From Chryseobacterium gregarium DSM 19109 (GTDB taxonomy: Bacteria > Bacteroidota > Bacteroidia > Flavobacteriales > Weeksellaceae), in contig NZ_KE387264.1 of NCBI RefSeq assembly GCF_000430845.1, forward strand, positions 188,750 to 252,749: a stretch of 64,000 bases of DNA. Direction: 5' to 3'. The position numbers and the translations under genes were made by a program. Positions 46,119-54,748 of the stretch are shown one piece after another. Position 1 is the stretch's first letter. Every line of letters begins with the position of its first letter. The notes under the pieces are model-generated. The model searched no databases. It had not been told where the DNA came from and saw only the letters and a list, made by a program, of their open reading frames with translations.

Positions 46119-46289
46119 CTAGAACAGTTTTTTAAAGAGGCTCACCCAATTATTATTGATCCGCGTACCCCTCGAACTGAAATTGACACTGGCGCCCCGT
46201 TTACCGACGGTGGTGGATACTCCGCTTTTGCTGATGTTGAGATGAACTCCCGGGATTACTTTTATTCTTTTTCTGTAGCTCCAGCCCAT
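46119..46289 (-). CDS. DUF4236 small protein
   Basis: A 56-residue frame beginning MGWSYRKRIKVIPGVHLNIS and continuing KSGVSTTVGKRGASVNF. This is the recognisable DUF4236 pattern (MGWxxRKRxKxxPGxxLNxSKSG). It is often found as a short N-terminal domain of unknown role in many bacteria, here as a stand-alone protein. It is convergent with the 598-residue gene. Confidence 0.85.
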   Translation of the reverse strand: MGWSYRKRIKVIPGVHLNISKSGVSTTVGKRGASVNFSSRGTRINNNWVSLFKKLF

Positions 46290-46693
46290 AATTGAAAGTT
46301 TTTTTGTTAATTATTTATGATTTCCAAAATTACTCATGCTTCCTGTCATACCGTTACGGGTTTCCGTAAAACGGAATAAAAAACGGTTAATGAAATGGTA
46401 TTCTGAAATGTAAGATGATGAAAGCCCGGCTGACTTTTTCAAAAATAATTTATTTCAGATAAGGTTATAGTGATCACACACATTTGCAGAGGGATGTTAA
46501 TCTCCTGAATCTGAAAACCGGTAATAATAGAGCTAAAATCAGCTTTTAGAATTTTTATACAGTTTTAAAATTATCAGTAAAACAGGCCCTGATTACTTTT
46601 TCAGATGTTTGTTTAAAAATATTTTGTCAGAATTAAAAATGTTTCTATATTTGCACCACTGAAAACGACGATACCATTACCATCGGAGTTTAG
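46290..46693. other. Intergenic region upstream of tRNA-Ser
   Basis: About 400 bases without a convincing gene. A GGGTTTCCGTAAAACGG dyad lies near 46358-46374, and a promoter-like TATATTTG is at 46648-46655 about 40 bases before the tRNA, matching the Bacteroidota -7 box. Confidence 0.5.
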
Positions 46694-46778
46694 GGAGAGA
46701 TGGCAGAGTGGTCGATTGCGATAGTCTTGAAAACTATTGACTGTAACAGGTCCGGGGGTTCGAATCCCTCTCTCTCCG
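46694..46778 (+). tRNA. tRNA-Ser (anticodon UGA)
   Basis: 85 bases. The acceptor stem GGAGAGA pairs with TCTCTCC, the anticodon loop is CTTGAAA giving UGA, an extended variable arm typical of tRNA-Ser is present, and the T-arm holds GGTTCGAATCC. No CCA is encoded. A tyrosine integrase starts about 250 bases downstream, so the 3' end is the likely attachment site of the adjoining element. Confidence 0.95.
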
Positions 46779-46802
46779 CTGGTTGAGAAACTAAAATAAG
46801 CT

Positions 46803-46842
46803 AAAACGCTGTAAACATCAATGTTTACAGCGTTTTTTGTTT
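46803..46842 (+). terminator. Terminator after tRNA-Ser
   Basis: 13-bp stem ACGCTGTAAACAT / ATGTTTACAGCGT, then TTTTTGTTTT. It closes tRNA transcription and sits at the very left end of the integrated element. Confidence 0.85.
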
Positions 46843-46869
46843 TACGCTAGAGTCAAAAAAAATCAAAAA

Positions 46870-47027
46870 AGGTCACGATTTTTATGACCTATTCCGTGAC
46901 CCATCCTGAAAATTTGAAAATGGGTCACGAAAAATTCAGGGAAACCCGACCAATAGGCAGTCTAACGATTGTACATCTTGCAGAAAGTGGTAACAAAAAC
47001 TAAATTATTAACAATTAAAGTTACCAC
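46870..47027. promoter_or_regulatory. Integrase-proximal inverted repeats (putative arm-type sites)
   Basis: GGTCAC-type words occur three times between tRNA and integrase: AGGTCA/TGACCT at 46870-46890 and perfect 10-bp arms CGTGACCCAT (46895-46904) / ATGGGTCACG (46920-46929). A separate 8-bp inverted repeat GTGGTAAC (46987-46994) / GTTACCAC (47020-47027) ends 3 bases before the integrase ATG. Such sites fit integrase or excisionase binding and integrase autoregulation; assignment is inference. Confidence 0.5.
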
Positions 47028-47030
47028 ACT

Positions 47031-48269
47031 ATGAACAAAACATTCAACCTGTTATTCTTTATAAAAAAGAATAAAATCAGAACAAACGGAACTGCTCCCA
47101 TCTACTTAAGAATCACGATAGATGGCAAGGCAGCGGACATTGCCGCTAAAAGGTACATCGACCCACAGAAATGGGATGTTAAAGCACATAAAGCAGTTGG
47201 CAACTCTCAGGAGGCGAAAACGCTTAATGTCTATCTTAAAACTTTGGAACAACAAGTTTACGATTCTCATTATTTGATGCTGAAAGAAGAAGACTTTGTA
47301 ACATCAGAAGGTTTAAAATCTAAACTGCTTGGAACTGATGTTTCTACACGAATGCTCATTCCTATTTTTCAGGATCACAATGATAAAGTAGAAGCACTGG
47401 TTGGTCAGGATTTTGCGCCCGGAACATTGGAGCGTTATAAAACATCGTTAAAGCATACGCAGGAATTCCTAATCTGGAAATATAAAACTTCTGATATTGA
47501 CATTACAAAGATCGACCACGCTTTTATTATGGATTATGACTTCTGGCTTCGCAGTGTACGTAAATGTGCTAACAATACGGCAGTAAAGTATATCAAGAAT
47601 TTCAAAAAGATCATTCGGTTATGTATGGCAAATGGATGGCTCTCAAAAGACCCTTTTCTAAGCTACAAAGCAAAGCTTAAGGTAGTAGAACGTCCATATC
47701 TTACAAAAGAGGAAATTCAGACAATTTATGAAAAGGAATTTGCATCAGACAGATTGAGCCAGGTACGTGATATTTTCCTTTTCAGCTGCTATACCGGTTT
47801 GGCCTATGTAGATGTAAAGAAATTGACGAAATCTAACGTCAACATTGGAATAGATGGTGACAAATGGATATTCACGCATCGTCAGAAAACCGACACCTCA
47901 ACTAGGGTTCCATTATTACCTTTAGCACAGGAACTGATTTTAAAATATGAAGACCACCCAGAATGTGTAAATTCAAATGTTTTGTTTCCCGTTCTCAGTA
48001 ATCAAAAAATGAATTCATATCTCAAAGAAATTGTGAACGTCTGTGGAATCAATAGAGAGCTGACATTTCACATCGCAAGACATACATTCGCCACGACAGT
48101 TACGTTGTCAAATGGTGTTCCGATTGAAAGCGTAAGCAAAATGCTTGGGCATACAAATATAAAGACCACTCAGCATTATGCGAAGATTTTGGATAAGAAA
48201 GTGAGTGATGATATGTCAATTTTGAGGGGAAAAATTCAAAGTAAAGAGGAAATAAAACGTTTAGGATAA
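47031..48269 (+). CDS. Tyrosine-type site-specific integrase
   Basis: 412 residues. The N-terminal arm-binding and SAM-like domains (FFIKKNKIRTNGTAPIYLRITIDGK; about 100-210) are typical of Bacteroidota element integrases. The catalytic domain follows: Arg in FSCYTGLAYVDVKKLTKSN near 250-268, HIARHTFATTVTLSNGVPIESVSKMLGHTNIKTTQHYAKI near 345-384. That gives the R, H-x-x-R, H and Y set. Located just inside tRNA-Ser, it is the enzyme expected to have inserted the element. Confidence 0.95.
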   Translation: MNKTFNLLFFIKKNKIRTNGTAPIYLRITIDGKAADIAAKRYIDPQKWDVKAHKAVGNSQEAKTLNVYLKTLEQQVYDSHYLMLKEEDFVTSEGLKSKLLGTDVSTRMLIPIFQDHNDKVEALVGQDFAPGTLERYKTSLKHTQEFLIWKYKTSDIDITKIDHAFIMDYDFWLRSVRKCANNTAVKYIKNFKKIIRLCMANGWLSKDPFLSYKAKLKVVERPYLTKEEIQTIYEKEFASDRLSQVRDIFLFSCYTGLAYVDVKKLTKSNVNIGIDGDKWIFTHRQKTDTSTRVPLLPLAQELILKYEDHPECVNSNVLFPVLSNQKMNSYLKEIVNVCGINRELTFHIARHTFATTVTLSNGVPIESVSKMLGHTNIKTTQHYAKILDKKVSDDMSILRGKIQSKEEIKRLG

Positions 48270-48332
48270 GAACTGGTAATCAAAGATGAGCTTTAAAGCG
48301 TTACTCTAATTTTAATTAATATCCAAAAAGTA

Positions 48333-48360
48333 AAAAATCCCAACTTAAAGTTGGGATTTT
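48333..48360 (+). terminator. Terminator after the integrase
   Basis: AAAATCCCAACTT / AAGTTGGGATTTT arms with a very short loop, 63 bases after the integrase stop. Confidence 0.8.
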
Positions 48361-48654
48361 AAATGCAACCAAAACTTATTTTGAATCTCCAAGCTTATGA
48401 TTGTGAGATTTACAGTCTTGATTTTTAGGTTTTATTTCTTGATTTACTCTTGGTATATTGTCTAGTGTCCCATCTTCTTGTCTGAAGATTTAAAAAAAAG
48501 AAGGTCTTTGTTCATATTATTTAATTGTTATAGAATTTAAACGATATGATTAAAATAAAACAATGATTACTGATACATTATAGCAAAGACAGGCAGACGG
48601 ACACATTAAGGTTGTTTGGACAATCAAGGTTAATTACCGTTTGAGAAGTGATAT

Positions 48655-48927
48655 TAGCTCCAAAGTATTAGTGCTTGCCTTTAGATTCTAGGCAGAATTA
48701 CAAAGGAATTTATACCTTTAAGAACTAAATAGCCTTAAGCGAGAATAAGGGCAGAAGATGTGATTTTAAGTCGTAAAAAAGGATGCAAATCTGAAAGGAC
48801 AAAACTTACTTGGCAGGAAAAGAAGATTCAGGATCTTTTGGATAAAAACGTTTCATACTCGTTAATCGGAAGAATTTTGAGTATTCATTGACTAACGGTT
48901 AGTAGTTTTATGAAAAACGAAATGTAA
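48655..48927 (+). pseudogene. Decayed serine recombinase C-terminal fragment
   Basis: Reading through several stops and at least one frame change gives a trail resembling the resolvase/invertase C-terminal part: KVLVLAFRF-stop-AELQRNLYL-stop, then ARIRAEDVILSRKKGCKS, then TKLTWQEKKIQDLLDKNVSY and SLIGRILSIH. This parallels the F-x-x-LAELQRNLIxERT helix, the R-K-G linker and the final HTH of serine recombinases. It is not translatable and is probably a leftover of an earlier mobile-element event. The borders are approximate. Confidence 0.5.
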
Positions 48928-48990
48928 AATATCTAATAATTAGTTAGAATGTTAATTTAGAAATAAATATAATTTTGTAAAAAGAATGAT

Positions 48991-48998
48991 TAACTTTG
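48991..48998 (+). promoter_or_regulatory. -7 box of the retron promoter
   Basis: TAACTTTG is an exact TAnnTTTG box. It places the start of transcription a few bases before the first arm of the retron RNA at 49011. A TTTTG word at 48973-48977 is closer than the normal -33 distance. Confidence 0.6.
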
Positions 48999-49010
48999 TA
49001 TATATTTAAT

Positions 49011-49215
49011 AAAATGAGTTTGCACGAAATTTTGATTTTGCCAGTTGTTATAAATTTTTATTTATAATTATATGATTGGTCTGTTTTAGATGAAAGTCTA
49101 GAACTGAATGTTATTTTAAGTTATTCTTACTAGATTTACTATTTAACTGTTTTTACTATATTTTTCTAATTTTAATTTTATCTCATAAACAAAGAAAATA
49201 TTGCAGACTCATTTT
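49011..49215 (+). ncRNA. Candidate retron msr-msd RNA
   Basis: The stretch just upstream of the reverse transcriptase is bounded by complementary 14-base arms: AAAATGAGTTTGCA (49011-49024) and TGCAGACTCATTTT (49202-49215), pairing throughout with one G-U. This is the a1/a2 layout of retron RNAs. Inside are hairpins TTATAAAT/ATTTATAA (49048-49067, TTTT loop) and GTTTTAGA/TCTAGAAC (49083-49104, loop TGAAAG), suited to msr. An AT-rich remainder could be msd. The RT start lies 6 bases after a2. The branching guanosine and the msd borders are not fixed by eye. Confidence 0.7.
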
Positions 49216-49221
49216 TAATTT

Positions 49222-51294
49222 ATGGAGTTAGATTCAAAAGATAAAATATATATTTATAATTCTTTTTATAAAATGAATAATAAGTTGGATTTGCTACAAC
49301 TTATTAATTTCTGTAAAAAGAAAATTTATGGAGAAGAAGCTCATCCTATTTCTCTTAAGCAATTTAACTATCATATTAATCCACTCTACAATAACTTTCG
49401 ATACAACTCTTTTATTGTTAAAAAAAAATCTGGAGGTGACAGAATTATCTTTTCTCCTAATAATGGATTAAAGGTTATACAAAAATGCTTAAACCTAATT
49501 CTCCAAGTTGTTTACAAGAATCCCTCAAAATATGCGACTGGTTTTATTTCCGGACGGAGTATTGTTGATAATGCTAAAATTCATGTTAACAGAAATTATG
49601 TTTTCAATATTGATTTAAAAGATTTTTTTTATTCGATTGATCAGGCAAGAGTTTGGGGCAGATTACAAGTTCAACCATTTAATTTTTCTAAAAAAGAGAA
49701 TAAGTTAGAATTAGCAAATATTGTAGCATCATTGTGTTGTCATTCTATTGAAGTAGAAAGATTTGTCGAAGGAACTTGGATTAAAAATCAAAAAAATGTT
49801 CTACCACAAGGTGCTCCTACATCCCCAGTAATTAGTAATATAATTTGCGAGAGGTTAGATTATTATCTTTCTGCAGTAGCTAAAAGATTTGGATTAAAAT
49901 ATACTAGATATGTTGATGATATTACTTTCAGTTCAGATCAAAATGTTTATCAGGTAGATGGAGATTTTAGAAAAGAATTAGAAAAAATAGTACAGCAAGA
50001 GGGGTTTTATTTTAACGTAAATAAAACAAGATTACAAAAAAGAGGCTTTAGACAAGAAGTGACCGGAGTTATAGTCAACGAAAAAGTTAATACTAATAAG
50101 CATTTTGTCAAAAGACTGAAAAAATGGATTTATCTGTGGGAAAATTATGGATATGAGCGAGCAAGCATTTTTTTTAAATCTGAATATGAAGCAGATAAAT
50201 TAAATTTTAAGACAACCCCTTCTTTAGTAAGTGTTTTAAGAGGAAAACTTAATTATTTAAAAATGTTAAAGGGTGATAAAGATTCATTATATCTAAATCT
50301 AAATTCTAAATTTGATAAATTATTAAATGGTTCTATTGATCAAAAAAGTTCATTAATTAAAATAACTAAACCAGCAATACCAGTAATCCATCAACCTCAA
50401 AAATTAGTTGCAATCTTAAAAAAGTTTACAACAAATAATACAGCATTAAAGTATTCAACACATACCTGGGATGGTGGGAAAGATACCGAAATATTTGCAA
50501 ATATCGAGGATTTTTTAATAATGGCAGAGAGAGAATATAAAACTATCAGCTACGATTTAAGTATATTAAGCAAGCCACTAAATGCAAAAATTTGGACTTT
50601 TTTATTTTCAGATAATTTTTCTAAAAATGGATGGGGTATGTTTAATGTTAGATTTGGATGGAATTCTATGGAGCTCCACAAATATTTAAATGGTAATCCA
50701 AATAATAAACCAGAAAGTTATATTCTACCAGAAGAATTCCAACAAAATATAAAAAAATATGGTAAGAGTTTTCTTATTCAAAGTTTCAAAAATGTAATTG
50801 ATTTATTTAAAAATGAAATTGAAATTAGGGATGAAAATTCGACCTTGGAAGACATAGTTATTTCACTTCATAAAACATATTTAAATGGCTTTAATATTTT
50901 GAAAATTGAGAATTTAGCTAATAAAAATTTTTATACCGATGTAGATTATCTCTATAAAGCATTAGAATTAGTATTTCATAATATTCAAAAAAGACCACAA
51001 TATCCAAACGTTGGATATATAGGGTATGATTTTGAAGATTATTTTTGTTTAGAAATAATGCATTTTGAATCAAATGCAAAAGGTAAATCATTTAAAGATT
51101 CGAAATTCACTTTAAAAGAAGGAGATTTTGGTACAATTTCAAATTATCTAAAAAATTTATGCGACTGGAGTATAGAATCATCCTTTTCGGAAGGCACTTA
51201 CCAAGTCAATTTCTTATCATCAAAAAATATTTCACCTTATAAATTGAAAAGTTCTTCAGAGGGTTTTAAATATATATTTAAATTTTATAAATAA
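49222..51294 (+). CDS. Retron reverse transcriptase with long C-terminal domain
   Basis: Predicted to make a branched multicopy single-stranded DNA from the upstream RNA. RT motifs in order: NAKIH (NAxxH retron motif, 117-121), NIDLKDFFYSI with Asp131, VLPQGAPTSPVISNI (193-207), RYVDDITFS (229-237) and EVTGVIVN (VTG retron motif, 280-282). The RT core ends near 370. About 320 further residues form an unusual extension. Its last part (YLYKALELVFHNIQKR near 577-591, then CLEIMHFES and FGTISNYLKNLCDWSIES near 636-653) resembles a degenerate histidine-kinase-like ATPase fold; that is inference. At 690 residues it is about twice a plain retron RT. It overlaps the next gene by one base. Confidence 0.92.
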   Translation: MELDSKDKIYIYNSFYKMNNKLDLLQLINFCKKKIYGEEAHPISLKQFNYHINPLYNNFRYNSFIVKKKSGGDRIIFSPNNGLKVIQKCLNLILQVVYKNPSKYATGFISGRSIVDNAKIHVNRNYVFNIDLKDFFYSIDQARVWGRLQVQPFNFSKKENKLELANIVASLCCHSIEVERFVEGTWIKNQKNVLPQGAPTSPVISNIICERLDYYLSAVAKRFGLKYTRYVDDITFSSDQNVYQVDGDFRKELEKIVQQEGFYFNVNKTRLQKRGFRQEVTGVIVNEKVNTNKHFVKRLKKWIYLWENYGYERASIFFKSEYEADKLNFKTTPSLVSVLRGKLNYLKMLKGDKDSLYLNLNSKFDKLLNGSIDQKSSLIKITKPAIPVIHQPQKLVAILKKFTTNNTALKYSTHTWDGGKDTEIFANIEDFLIMAEREYKTISYDLSILSKPLNAKIWTFLFSDNFSKNGWGMFNVRFGWNSMELHKYLNGNPNNKPESYILPEEFQQNIKKYGKSFLIQSFKNVIDLFKNEIEIRDENSTLEDIVISLHKTYLNGFNILKIENLANKNFYTDVDYLYKALELVFHNIQKRPQYPNVGYIGYDFEDYFCLEIMHFESNAKGKSFKDSKFTLKEGDFGTISNYLKNLCDWSIESSFSEGTYQVNFLSSKNISPYKLKSSSEGFKYIFKFYK

Positions 51295-51923
51295 TGAATA
51301 GTGATATATTATTAATTGAAGATAGAATTAATAGAAAAGAGCAGTATATTAAATTTGACCTTGATGAGTATACAAATGTTGACCTAACTACTGGAGAGAA
51401 TCTTACTAATATCTTAAATGATATTACACATAAAAATTTCCTTCAATTAGAACAATACAAATGTCTTATTTTCCATGCATCTGCACTTTCAAACATTCAA
51501 AAGTCAAATTTGAAAGCTTTTTGTCAGAAAAATAAGAAGAGCCTAGTGTTTTTTTCGGGAGGGATTAGTACATCTTACTATAATGACAATTTATATCCTT
51601 TCTTAAGTATTAATTCTAAAATTTTCTATTCTCATAATTTAAAAAAATTCTTAAATGAAAATCAAATTAATGGTCAGATTAATCTATTAATTTTGCAATA
51701 TGGTGAGCGTTGGTTACTGAGCTCATTACTTAATTTACGCAATAATTTAATCAAGACACAAGAAGAAAGTGGAAAAATTTTGGTAAATGAATTAAAAATA
51801 AATGATTACACTTCTGAAAAAATTAATATTGATTGGTTAAGCGATAAAGGTAAGTCTCTTAATGAATTAGAAATGAAAGAATTGAAAAATAAAATTGACT
51901 TATTAATTTTTGAATCAATGTAA
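51294..51923 (+). CDS. Receiver-like accessory protein of the retron operon
   Basis: 209 residues, no recognised family name. The first 120 residues have an alpha/beta pattern like a degenerate response-regulator receiver: DILLIEDRINRKEQY at the start with the acidic pair, KCLIFHASALS where the phospho-acceptor Asp would be (His here), and SLVFFSGGIS as the following strand. The C-terminal 80 residues are helical (ERWLLSSLLNLRNNLIK, ELEMKELKNKID). Overlap with the RT stop codon and 5-base spacing to the next gene tie it to the retron operon. Confidence 0.65.
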   Translation: MNSDILLIEDRINRKEQYIKFDLDEYTNVDLTTGENLTNILNDITHKNFLQLEQYKCLIFHASALSNIQKSNLKAFCQKNKKSLVFFSGGISTSYYNDNLYPFLSINSKIFYSHNLKKFLNENQINGQINLLILQYGERWLLSSLLNLRNNLIKTQEESGKILVNELKINDYTSEKINIDWLSDKGKSLNELEMKELKNKIDLLIFESM

Positions 51924-51928
51924 TAACG

Positions 51929-53605
51929 ATGAATAAAATTTTAATTCACAGCCAAAATACAGCTTTAAGTGATAATGATTGTTTTGATATATCAGAACAA
52001 ATCGTTTTATTCGAGCAGAATAGCGAAATAGATGATATTGATAAATATATTAGCAATAGTTTATTAAATGAAGTTATACGACAAAAATTATTAAAGGCAG
52101 ATATAATTTTTATTAAATTAGGGCTTAGTGATAATTATCTTGAATATTATGGTTTAAGAATAGCTTATCATATACGTCTAAGTAATTTTTTAGAAGAAAA
52201 ATCATTACTTCCAATTGTCATTATTGGAGAGGAATCATTTCAGTTCATAGGTATTACGGCTGAATTACCTGAAATCCTTTTTACTGATGGTATCTATCTT
52301 ATGAGAGATACTAAAAAAGATTTGGGTAAAATGACACAAAGATTAGAATCTAAGCAAATTAAATCAATTAACAATACTACATCTTTTATTGAAAAAATTA
52401 AAGTTTTACCTCCTGCAAATTATCTATCAAATCATTCAGTAGATAATGAATGGAGTATTTTAAATTGGGCTAATATTTTAGAATTATCTGAAGTTAGTGA
52501 AATTGATAAAGTTTCAGAGGATATTACAGCAATGCTTTATTATAAATATTTAGCAACAAAATATGAATATTCAAAAAATAGTATTATTAAAGATTCTAAT
52601 TCCTATATTCTCCCTCAACTGAAAAGTAAAATCTTATATATTGATGATGAATGGGACAAGGGGTGGAAAACGATATTAAATAAAATATTAAATAGAAATG
52701 ATAGTTCTGATTTTAAAACAATGGAACTACCCTATAAGAAATTAGAGTATTTGGATATCGAGAATAATTTTACTAAAATATTAGAAAGTTTTGATCCAGA
52801 TTTAGTTATTTTAGACTTACGACTATGTGATAATGATTTTGATAAAAATACAAAAACTGAAGAGCTTTCTGGTTTAAAAATCCTAAATTTAATTAAGAAT
52901 AAAAATCCAGGCATTCAGGTTGCTATTTTTAGTGCTACAAATAAGATTTGGAATTTACTAGAATTGCAAAATAAGGGAGCCGATGGATTCCTCTTTAAAT
53001 TTCCTTCTGAGAGTAGTACATACAGTGATGTAATAATAAACTTTAAATCTTCAATAGAATTTTTACAAAAAAAAGTATTTATAAAAACTTTGATTGAAAA
53101 ATGTTACAATATTGAAAAATTGCTTGTTGAAGCAAAAAATAATGATTACAGAGATTATGAGTACAATGATTTTATATTAGAGCTTGAAGCAAAAAATAAA
53201 ATTAATATCTTTAATTTAGCTAATATTAATCTAGAAATTCAGAATACTATAGATATTGCTTTTCTATCTTTTTTTAATTTTATTGAAACATTTAAAAATT
53301 ATTTTTACAAACACGAGCCAAAAACAATTGGTTTTGATGCTGTTGACTTTGTTTGTTATTCTTCAGAAAGGGAGCGTGTGTACAAAAATCAATCTATAAA
53401 ATATACATGGACGTCTTGCATTGCATTTTTATTTATAGAATACTTTGAAATATTGGAGATGAACAATCCTAATATCGTGTTATTATTTAAATTGAAAGAA
53501 AAGAGAGATAATTTTATTCATAAAGAAATAACACACTTTTCATCAACTGAACTTAAACAAATAGTTAAATTGTCTGAATTGATCTGTTCTGATTTGAAAA
53601 ATTAA
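51929..53605 (+). CDS. Receiver-domain protein with HEPN-like C-terminus (putative retron effector)
   Basis: 558 residues in three parts. Residues 1-150 are alpha/beta (ADIIFIKLGLSDNYLEYYGLRIA, LLPIVIIGEES) and receiver-like. Residues 233-375 are a good receiver domain: ILYIDDEWDKGW (Asp239, Asp240), DLVILDLRL (Asp296, phospho-acceptor position), VAIFSATNK (Ser/Thr) and GFLFKFPS (Lys357). Residues about 430-558 are helical and end with EKRDNFIHKEITHF, an R-x4-H motif (Arg526, His531) as in HEPN ribonucleases. It is last in the retron operon, so a signal-gated RNase effector is a reasonable but unproven reading. Confidence 0.7.
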   Translation: MNKILIHSQNTALSDNDCFDISEQIVLFEQNSEIDDIDKYISNSLLNEVIRQKLLKADIIFIKLGLSDNYLEYYGLRIAYHIRLSNFLEEKSLLPIVIIGEESFQFIGITAELPEILFTDGIYLMRDTKKDLGKMTQRLESKQIKSINNTTSFIEKIKVLPPANYLSNHSVDNEWSILNWANILELSEVSEIDKVSEDITAMLYYKYLATKYEYSKNSIIKDSNSYILPQLKSKILYIDDEWDKGWKTILNKILNRNDSSDFKTMELPYKKLEYLDIENNFTKILESFDPDLVILDLRLCDNDFDKNTKTEELSGLKILNLIKNKNPGIQVAIFSATNKIWNLLELQNKGADGFLFKFPSESSTYSDVIINFKSSIEFLQKKVFIKTLIEKCYNIEKLLVEAKNNDYRDYEYNDFILELEAKNKINIFNLANINLEIQNTIDIAFLSFFNFIETFKNYFYKHEPKTIGFDAVDFVCYSSERERVYKNQSIKYTWTSCIAFLFIEYFEILEMNNPNIVLLFKLKEKRDNFIHKEITHFSSTELKQIVKLSELICSDLKN

Positions 53606-53639
53606 TTAAGAAGAATTTCTTTTCTGTATCTATAAAAAT

Positions 53640-54542
53640 CTAAAAAATACTACCTATTTTCCCTATCTTTATGTGTTCAATAAACCTTGAAATTTTGTAA
53701 CTATCTTTTGTAATCATATAAGTTTTTAAATCTGGATCATAAAATTTGGTTACTTCAAGATCAGCTACCATCAAATCACCTTTGGCAAAATTATCCCCAT
53801 TATCCACCATTTTGAGCAAAGCTTCATCCTTTAAAAAGGCTGAAATTTTAATTCCTTTATAAACCAAATCCCATTTTAAATCTTTAGAAAAGCTTGGTCT
53901 TATAATCGACAGTTTTTCTCCAGTTAATGTTTCAACCTCTGTAAGTTCACGAACTTCATCTACAAAATTTATTGCTAATTCTCGAAATTCAGAGCTTGGA
54001 ATTTTTGCAATAGTTTCATCCTTCCAGTTCTTAATTTCAAAACTTTGTATGTCTTCACTTTTTTCCAAAGTATTGAACTGTTTTGCTATTGTATTACGGA
54101 CGTTACTATTATTATTGTAAATATTTACAATACTTTGACTCAAAACCAATGTTTGACCTTCATCATTTATAATTGTGATTTCATTTCCAGTATTTTCTAC
54201 AACACTTTTCGGTTTCTTACCCTTAAGAAATTTTACGAACTCATACAATCCTCCTAAAGTACCTATTAAGGCAGCTCCATACTCAATATTATTACGATTA
54301 AAAAGGGATTCTAAAACACTTTCAATTAACTGGATGTGAACTTCAAAACTTCCTTTGTCAAGTGCTTTAATTTTAATTTCAATCTTTCTGTCAGTATTCA
54401 ATTCTTTGTTGATCTCTTGAATTAAAGTTGATGTGTAGACAAGGCTTCCAATTAAAGTATTAACGTCAATATCATGCGACATCATACCAAAATTTAATTT
54501 AAAATCACTTGCATTCATAATTTCGGGAATAAAAGATTTCAT
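53640..54542 (-). CDS. Conserved hypothetical protein
   Basis: 300 residues, no signal peptide. The N-terminal third is alpha/beta (MMSHDIDVNTLIGSLVYTSTLIQEIN, KIEIKIKALDKGSFEVHIQLIESVLESLF). One hydrophobic helix (EYGAALIGTLGGLYEFVKFLKGKKP, about 92-116) may touch the membrane. The rest is beta-rich with SYKISRFIEHIKIGKI at the end. I recall similar proteins scattered in phage- and island-rich regions but cannot name a family. It is convergent with the retron operon. Confidence 0.6.
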   Translation of the reverse strand: MKSFIPEIMNASDFKLNFGMMSHDIDVNTLIGSLVYTSTLIQEINKELNTDRKIEIKIKALDKGSFEVHIQLIESVLESLFNRNNIEYGAALIGTLGGLYEFVKFLKGKKPKSVVENTGNEITIINDEGQTLVLSQSIVNIYNNNSNVRNTIAKQFNTLEKSEDIQSFEIKNWKDETIAKIPSSEFRELAINFVDEVRELTEVETLTGEKLSIIRPSFSKDLKWDLVYKGIKISAFLKDEALLKMVDNGDNFAKGDLMVADLEVTKFYDPDLKTYMITKDSYKISRFIEHIKIGKIGSIF

Positions 54543-54748
54543 TGTTTAGTTTTGTACAAATATAAGCATAGTAGTATTCTAAAATAATTAATTAACTCAA
54601 CAACATAATTTACCGATCAAATATAAAACCGAAATACTGAAATTCATCGTTCGGAATATTATTACTTTTGTAATAGATACTTAGTACTTATCATATTAGG
54701 TTTAAACCGTCTCAAATATTTTAAATTTTTATTGCAAAACTATTAATT

